Positions 6,913-11,018 of a DNA stretch of 11,018 bases are shown piece by piece. This DNA comes from JBAZYV01 sp041658345. GTDB taxonomy: Bacteria > Patescibacteriota > Gracilibacteria > UBA1369 > 2-02-FULL-48-14. Every line of letters starts with the position of its first letter. Position 1 is the first letter of the stretch. The translations under genes were made by a program, and so were the position numbers. Below the pieces are notes generated by a model. That model saw only the letters and a program-made list of their open reading frames with translations, was not told where the DNA came from and ran no database searches. The stretch lies in assembly GCA_041658345.1 (NCBI GenBank), contig JBBAAK010000018.1:1-11018 (forward strand). Direction: 5' to 3'.

Positions 6913-6988
6913 TGGTGATCCCGCTGGGACTCGGACCCAGGACCCATACATTAAAAGTGTATTGCTCTACCAACTGAGCTACGGAATC
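6913..6988 (-). tRNA. tRNA-Lys(UUU)
   Basis: The minus strand folds into a standard 73-base cloverleaf (6988-6916) followed by an encoded CCA (6915-6913). The acceptor stem is GATTCCG/CGGGATC with one G-T pair and discriminator A. The D stem is GCTC/GAGC with an AGTTGGTA loop. The anticodon stem is ATACA/TGTAT around CTTTTAA, giving anticodon UUU for lysine. The T stem is CTGGG/CCCAG. The T loop reads TCCGAGT, so position 55 is C instead of the nearly universal T; the rest looks functional. Its 3' end faces the accessory region on the left, and it has its own promoter and terminator. Confidence 0.95.
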
Positions 6989-7003
6989 GAACCTTTTCCC
7001 GCC

Positions 7004-7025
7004 AAAAAAGGCATCAGCCTTTTTT
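7004..7025. terminator. terminator-like hairpin between tRNA promoter and tRNA
   Basis: AAAAAAGGC (7004-7012), the loop ATCA and GCCTTTTTT (7017-7025) form a perfect 9-bp hairpin. It has A and T tracts that would look like an intrinsic terminator on either strand. It lies between the predicted tRNA promoter (7037-7067) and the tRNA 5' end (6988), inside the presumed leader. It could be an attenuator, a processing signal, or a terminator left from an older arrangement. Confidence 0.5.
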
Positions 7026-7036
7026 CTTTGGGAGTG

Positions 7037-7067
7037 CAAAAATAGGTGAAATTGAAAACCAGCCAAA
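7037..7067 (-). promoter_or_regulatory. promoter of tRNA-Lys
   Basis: On the minus strand TTTG (7067-7064) is followed after exactly 19 bases by TATTTTTG (7044-7037). This is a perfect match to the Bacteroidetes sigma-A promoter pattern (TTTG, N19, TAnnTTTG). Transcription would begin near 7030, about 40 bases before the tRNA. Confidence 0.75.
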
Positions 7068-7130
7068 TATTTATAAATATATTTTAGCCTAATTACCCAC
7101 AAACCATCCCTAACTGATGTGCTAACTACT

Positions 7131-7138
7131 TATTTTTG
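7131..7138 (+). promoter_or_regulatory. -7 promoter element of the SDR gene
   Basis: TATTTTTG matches the TAnnTTTG consensus completely and lies 12 bp before the ATG at 7151. No clear TTTG -33 partner is visible. If it is used, the leader is only a few bases, which would favour the second ATG (7160) as the start. Confidence 0.45.
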
Positions 7139-7150
7139 CAGTATTAACAC

Positions 7151-7966
7151 ATGTTAGATATGTCCATATTTACTAATAAAGTTGTGGTAATCACGGGTGG
7201 TTCAGAAGGTATTGGAAAGGCATTGGTAGATGCTTTTCTGCAGGAAGGAGCCAAAGTAGCCACCTGCAGCCGTAAGCACGATAAATTATACAGCCTGCAA
7301 TCTGTCCATCCGGGTAAGCCTTTAATGATTTATACGGCAGACGTAAGTAAAGAGCAGGATTGCCGGAATTTTATTGATGCAGTTATCCAGTCTTTCGGTA
7401 CTATCGATATACTGATCAATAATGCCGGCGTATCTATGCGTTCGCTGGTATATGAGGTTGAACTGGAAACGATACGCAAAGTAATGGATATCAATTTCTG
7501 GGGTACCGTTTATTGTACCAAATTCTCCCTTCCCTATATCACCCAAAATAATGGCACGATTGTAGGCGTTTCCTCTATTGCCGGTTACCGGGGTTTGCCT
7601 GGGCGCAGCGGTTATTCAGCTTCCAAATTCGCCGTTAATGGATGGCTGGAAGCGCTTCGGACCGAATTATTAAATAGCGGTACCAATGTGATGTGGGTTT
7701 GTCCGGGATTCACCGCTTCCAATATCCGTAATGTGGCACTGAACAGGGAAGGGAAATCTCAGGGCGAATCACCGATGGATGAAAGTAAAATGATGAGTGC
7801 GGCAGTATGTGCCGCGCATATTTTAAAGGCCATCCGTAAACGAAAAAGAACACTGGTACTTACTTTTATGGGTAAGCAAACCGTTTTCCTTAACCGTTTT
7901 TTCCCGTCATTGGCCGATAAGCTGGTCAGGAAATTTTTCTTTAAAAACGGTGAGTTGGTGAAATAA
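7151..7966 (+). CDS. SDR family NAD(P)-dependent oxidoreductase
   Basis: This 271-aa classical short-chain dehydrogenase/reductase oxidises or reduces a hydroxyl/carbonyl group using a nicotinamide cofactor. The motifs are textbook: TGGSEGIG cofactor loop (residues 15-22), NNAG (90-93), active-site Asn in DINFWG (N114), catalytic Ser near 142, and the YSASK pair Y155/K159. A PGF motif stands at 185-187. Arg41 after the second strand suggests NADP(H) preference. The C-terminus has a basic tail (RKRKRT and onward) longer than in minimal SDRs. The start could be ATG 7151 or 7160; the second loses only MLD. The substrate cannot be told from sequence. The next gene begins 29 bp downstream, suggesting a two-gene transcript. 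Confidence 0.9.
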   Translation: MLDMSIFTNKVVVITGGSEGIGKALVDAFLQEGAKVATCSRKHDKLYSLQSVHPGKPLMIYTADVSKEQDCRNFIDAVIQSFGTIDILINNAGVSMRSLVYEVELETIRKVMDINFWGTVYCTKFSLPYITQNNGTIVGVSSIAGYRGLPGRSGYSASKFAVNGWLEALRTELLNSGTNVMWVCPGFTASNIRNVALNREGKSQGESPMDESKMMSAAVCAAHILKAIRKRKRTLVLTFMGKQTVFLNRFFPSLADKLVRKFFFKNGELVK

Positions 7967-7995
7967 CTGTCCGCTTCAAACGTTTATCTGTCACC

Positions 7996-8817
7996 ATGCC
8001 TATTCTAACGTTGACAACTGATATAGGCCAGCGGGATTATCTTGTTGGCGCTATCAAAGGACAGTTTGTGAACCTGTTGCCAACCGTGAATATCTGCGAT
8101 ATCACCCATTATCTTTCTCAAACCAATTTTCCGCAGGCGGCATATACCTGTAATAACGCGTTTATTTATTATCCGCCAGGTACTTTTCACCTCATTATTG
8201 TAAATCTATTCGAAACATCAGTTAAATACCTTCTGGCAGCCAAATACCGTGATCAGTATATTATTTGTCCGGATAATGGCCTGCTTACCATGATTACCGG
8301 AACAAAGCCGGCAGAAATGATTGCCATTGAGCTGGATAAACAACACACTTTACTGGAAATAACCCAACAGGTGGCCTGGACAGTTTCTGCCATACATGAT
8401 TCGGGTAAATTATCGGCAGGCGGAAGACCTTTTACAGAGATTATTGAAAAATATCCATTAAGGGCCACTATTGGGCCGAATTGGATGGAAGGCCAGATAC
8501 TTTTTATAGACAATTTTGAAAATGTAGTGATTAATATTACCCGCACCGAATTCGCGGAACAACGTAAGAGCAGAAGCTTTAAGATTGTTTTCAAAAGGAA
8601 TGAAATGATTGATACCATTAGCGAAAATTATACCTCTGTAGCTGAATCCGAAAAATTGGCCTGGTTCAATTCTGCCGGCTACCTGGAAATAGCCCTTCGT
8701 AATGGTAATATGGCCGGCTTATTTGGCCTTCAGGGCTTTAATGAGCAAATGCAGCAAACCGGTTCCGCCACAGAAAATAAATGGTTTTATCAGACGGTAA
8801 GGATATTTTTTGAATGA
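7996..8817 (+). CDS. SAM hydroxide adenosyltransferase (DUF62 family)
   Basis: This 273-aa protein belongs to the family that includes fluorinase and chlorinase. Ordinary members hydrolyse S-adenosylmethionine with water or hydroxide to adenosine and methionine. Supporting motifs are LTLTTDIGQRDYLVGAIKG at the N-terminus (the Asp of TTD binds the SAM ribose in the family), CDITH at 34-38, PPGTFH (60-65), CPDNGLLTM (91-99) and the C-terminal-domain IDNFENVVINI (171-181). The usual VDPGVG motif is replaced by VNLFETS (69-75), a variant I associate with Bacteroidetes homologues. There is nothing to suggest halogenation. It is probably cytosolic. It lies 29 bp after the SDR gene with no promoter between, so it is likely co-transcribed. 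The physiological role of this family is still poorly known. Confidence 0.88.
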   Translation: MPILTLTTDIGQRDYLVGAIKGQFVNLLPTVNICDITHYLSQTNFPQAAYTCNNAFIYYPPGTFHLIIVNLFETSVKYLLAAKYRDQYIICPDNGLLTMITGTKPAEMIAIELDKQHTLLEITQQVAWTVSAIHDSGKLSAGGRPFTEIIEKYPLRATIGPNWMEGQILFIDNFENVVINITRTEFAEQRKSRSFKIVFKRNEMIDTISENYTSVAESEKLAWFNSAGYLEIALRNGNMAGLFGLQGFNEQMQQTGSATENKWFYQTVRIFFE

Positions 8818-8873
8818 TTGAGTGTTTCATACCCCCTCAGTAACTCTCTTTTTTCCATTTACCCATTTCCCGT

Positions 8874-8881
8874 TATTTTTG
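8874..8881 (+). promoter_or_regulatory. -7 promoter element of lpd
   Basis: TATTTTTG fits TAnnTTTG exactly, 50 bp before the lpd start. A clear -33 TTTG is not seen at the right distance. The leader that would follow contains CATT repeats (8904-8911 and 8916-8927) directly before the start codon and no purine-rich ribosome binding site. Confidence 0.5.
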
Positions 8882-8931
8882 CCCTTCTGATATAGTCAGC
8901 GATCATTCATTCTATCATTCATTCATTTACC

Positions 8932-10341
8932 ATGATATACGACGTACTCGTTTTAGGAAGTGGCCCCGGAGGATACCCCGCGGCCATTCGCGCATCGCAA
9001 CTGGGGTTTAAAGTGGCCATCATCGAAAAGGAAAGTCTCGGTGGTATCTGCCTTAACTGGGGCTGTATCCCAACCAAAGCATTATTGAAAAGCGCCCAGG
9101 TATATGATTACCTGAAACATAGTACCCAATATGGAATTAATGCTACCGGCGTGGCGCATGATTTTGGGGGAGTGGTCAAACGCAGCCGTGGTGTGGCCGA
9201 TAAAATGAGTAAGGGTGTTCAGTTTCTGATGAAGAAAAATAAGATTGATGTGGTGATGGGTTACGGCAAAATAAAAGCGAAGGGCCAGATAGAGGTAACG
9301 GCTACCGATGGTACCCAAAAAATAGTAGAAGGTAAATACATCATCATTGCAACAGGTGGCCGTAGCAAAGAATTACCCAACCTGAAACAGGATGGTAAAA
9401 AAATAATCGGTTACAGAGAAGCCATGGTATTGCCCGAACAACCCAAAAGCCTGGTCATTGTTGGCAGTGGCGCCATAGGTGCTGAGTTTGCTTATTTCTA
9501 TAATAGCATGGGAACAAAAGTTACCATTGTTGAATTCCTGCCTCGTATTGTTCCTGTTGAAGACGAAGACATATCAAAAGAACTGGAAAAACAATATAAA
9601 AAACAGGGGATTGTTATACTTACCAGTGCTTCAGTAGAATCGGTAGATACCAGTGGGGCAGGTGTAAAAGCCCTGGTAAAAAAACAGGATGGCAGTACCC
9701 TTACCCTTGAGGCGGATATGGTGTTGAGCGCAGTGGGTGTGGTGGCTAATATTGAAGATATTGGGCTGGAAGAAAATGGCATTAAAACCGAAAAAGGCAA
9801 AATCATAGTTGATCCTTACCAGCAAACCAGTGTATCCGGCATTTATGCTATTGGAGATTGTTCTCCCGGGCAGGCTTTGGCACATGTGGCATCTAAAGAA
9901 GGGATCAATGCAGCCGAACATATTGGCTATAATGAAAAAAAACACCAACACCTGCCCGATGTGATTGATTATAACAATATTCCGGGTTGTACCTATTGTA
10001 CGCCTGAAGTAGCCAGTGTGGGTTATACAGAGAAAGCGGCCAGGGAAGCCGGCTATGAACTCAAAATTGGTAAGTTTCCTTTCATGGCAAGCGGTAAAGC
10101 CAGCGCTGCCGGCGCTACCGAGGGATTTGTAAAAGTAATTTATGATGCCAAATATGGCGAACTCTTAGGTTGTCATATGATTGGGATGAACGTAACAGAA
10201 TTTATTGTAGAAGCAGTAGTGGCTCGTAAACTGGAGACCACGGCACACGAAATATTGAATGCCAGTCACCCACACCCCACCATGAGTGAGGGCATCAAAG
10301 AAGCTACTGCCGCTGCTTATGGTGAGGCTATTGATATTTAA
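8932..10341 (+). CDS. lpdA: dihydrolipoyl dehydrogenase (E3)
   Basis: This 469-aa flavoprotein reoxidises dihydrolipoyl groups of the pyruvate, 2-oxoglutarate and branched-chain 2-oxoacid dehydrogenase complexes or of the glycine cleavage system, passing electrons through FAD to NAD+. The N-terminal FAD site GSGPGG (residues 9-14) is followed by the redox disulfide C40-LNWG-C45. A second dinucleotide site, VGSGAIGAE (about 177-185), binds NAD. YAIGDC gives the second FAD contact. The C-terminal dimer domain ends with HPHPTMSE, providing the catalytic pair H448/E453. The length is typical and nothing is missing. No other subunit of a dehydrogenase complex lies nearby, so this is a stand-alone copy. 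It has its own promoter and terminator. Confidence 0.95.
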   Translation: MIYDVLVLGSGPGGYPAAIRASQLGFKVAIIEKESLGGICLNWGCIPTKALLKSAQVYDYLKHSTQYGINATGVAHDFGGVVKRSRGVADKMSKGVQFLMKKNKIDVVMGYGKIKAKGQIEVTATDGTQKIVEGKYIIIATGGRSKELPNLKQDGKKIIGYREAMVLPEQPKSLVIVGSGAIGAEFAYFYNSMGTKVTIVEFLPRIVPVEDEDISKELEKQYKKQGIVILTSASVESVDTSGAGVKALVKKQDGSTLTLEADMVLSAVGVVANIEDIGLEENGIKTEKGKIIVDPYQQTSVSGIYAIGDCSPGQALAHVASKEGINAAEHIGYNEKKHQHLPDVIDYNNIPGCTYCTPEVASVGYTEKAAREAGYELKIGKFPFMASGKASAAGATEGFVKVIYDAKYGELLGCHMIGMNVTEFIVEAVVARKLETTAHEILNASHPHPTMSEGIKEATAAAYGEAIDI

Positions 10342-10364
10342 TAGCTGGTAGGTTTGATTTTTGC

Positions 10365-10394
10365 AGGAAGACAGGTAACTGCCTTCCTTTTTTT
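10365..10394 (+). terminator. intrinsic terminator of lpd
   Basis: AGGAAG-A-CAG, a GTAA loop, then CTG-C-CTTCCT form a stem with one internal mismatch, followed by seven T residues (10388-10394). It starts 23 bp after the lpd stop codon. Confidence 0.85.
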
Positions 10395-10427
10395 GGGGTG
10401 TTGATCAAATTGAATTCACGAAGAAGG

Positions 10428-10445
10428 GTAGCCCCTACGGGGCAA
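10428..10445. repeat. short perfect hairpin GCCCC-TAC-GGGGC
   Basis: GCCCC (10431-10435), TAC and GGGGC (10439-10443) form a compact hairpin just before the tandem array. Its size and three-base loop resemble the two hairpins inside each array unit, so it may be a diverged or separate member of the same kind of repeat. Confidence 0.6.
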
Positions 10446-10467
10446 TAGAAAAAAGCTGCGAATCATG

Positions 10468-11016
10468 TTGCTACAGAGCTTGAACCCCTCTGGGGTTAAG
10501 AAAAAACACATAAACAAAATCATCCTGACCCCAAAAATATCCCGTAGGGATAACCGCTCTGTGGCTGCTTGAACCTCTCTGGGGTTAAGAAAAAACACAT
10601 AAACAAAATCATCCTGACCCCAAAAATATCCCGTAGGGATAACCGCTCTGTGGCTGCTTGAACCCCTCTGGGGTTAAGAAAAAACACATAAACAAAATCA
10701 TCCTGACCCCCAAAAATATCCCGTAGGGATAACCGCTCTGTGGCTGCTTGAACCCCTCTGGGGTTAAGAAAAAACACATAAACAAAATCATCCTGCCCCC
10801 CAAAAATATCCCGTAGGGATAACCGCTCTGTGGCTGCTTGAACTCCTCTGGGGTTAAGAAAAAACACATAAACAAAATCATCCTGCCCCCCAAAAATATC
10901 CCGTAGGGATAACCGCTCTGTGGCTGCTTGAACCTCTCTGGGGTTAAGAAAAAACACATAAACAAAATCATCCTGCCCCCCCCAAATATCCCGTAGGGAT
11001 AACCGCTCTGTAGCAA
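10468..11016. repeat. six-unit tandem array of double-hairpin repeats
   Basis: Six units with periods of 89, 89, 90, 90 and 90 bp were found from the GGGGTTAAG motif at 10492, 10581, 10670, 10760, 10850 and 10940. Each unit holds hairpin A, CTTgAACCCC-TCT-GGGGTTAAG (for example 10480-10500). It then has an A-rich spacer with ACACATAAACAAAATCATCC, a C tract, and hairpin B, TATCCC-GTA-GGGATA (for example 10538-10552). Units are joined by CCGCTCTGTGGCTG. The array is bounded by a perfect 12-bp inverted repeat: TTGCTACAGAGC at 10468-10479 and GCTCTGTAGCAA at 11005-11016. Minus-strand frames that run through it are an effect of the 90-bp period. No T-tail follows the hairpins on the plus strand, so they are not ordinary terminators. 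Confidence 0.92.
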
Positions 11017-11018
11017 AT

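Noticed and set aside
7996..8817. Fluorinase or chlorinase
   Set aside because: The protein belongs to the same superfamily, but nothing in the motifs or the neighbourhood points to halogenation; the plain SAM hydroxide adenosyltransferase is far more likely.
10416..11016. Long minus-strand reading frames through the tandem array (145 and 135 codons)
   Set aside because: They exist because the 90-bp period is a multiple of three; two frames are open at once, both repeating the same sequence, and the unit is built of hairpins and homopolymers rather than codons.
10468..11016. CRISPR array
   Set aside because: The whole 89-90 bp unit is conserved, with no unique spacers between short repeats, and no cas genes are nearby.

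Overview
The window looks like a Bacteroidetes chromosome, probably Chitinophagaceae or a relative. The support is AT-rich genes with few Shine-Dalgarno sequences, several TAnnTTTG-type -7 promoter elements (one with a perfectly spaced TTTG -33 element), and protein families typical of that phylum. The exact genus cannot be told from this sequence.

Left half (1-6900) is accessory DNA. It opens with a short IS21-like end remnant and a palindromic non-coding stretch. A complete two-gene Type III restriction-modification system follows, mod (489-2606) and res (2610-5372). A strong imperfect palindrome sits just behind res. Next comes a scar zone holding an IS66 terminus with the last codons of its transposase, and a possible C-terminal scrap of another gene. 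A 77-aa coiled-coil ORF (minus strand) then lies divergent to a coupled pair of unknown genes: a 44-aa lysine-rich peptide whose stop overlaps the start of a 136-aa protein (ATGA).

This accessory block ends at a tRNA-Lys(UUU) gene (6913-6988, minus strand) with its own promoter and terminator. The tRNA 3' end faces the accessory block, which is the usual geometry of an integration hotspot. Two 60-base lines sampled in mod and res are about 27-28% GC, against 45% and 52% in two lines of lpd, which fits acquired DNA on the left and core DNA on the right.

Right half (7100-10400) is housekeeping-like: an SDR oxidoreductase and a SAM hydroxide adenosyltransferase (DUF62), closely spaced and probably co-transcribed, then a full-length dihydrolipoyl dehydrogenase with its own promoter and a clear terminator.

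The window ends in a six-unit tandem array (about 10468-11016, period 89-90 bp). Every unit carries two short hairpins. The whole array is bounded by a perfect 12-bp inverted repeat, so it looks like one palindromic element that expanded internally. The best candidates for something undescribed are this array and the coupled 44-aa/136-aa pair next to the restriction system.
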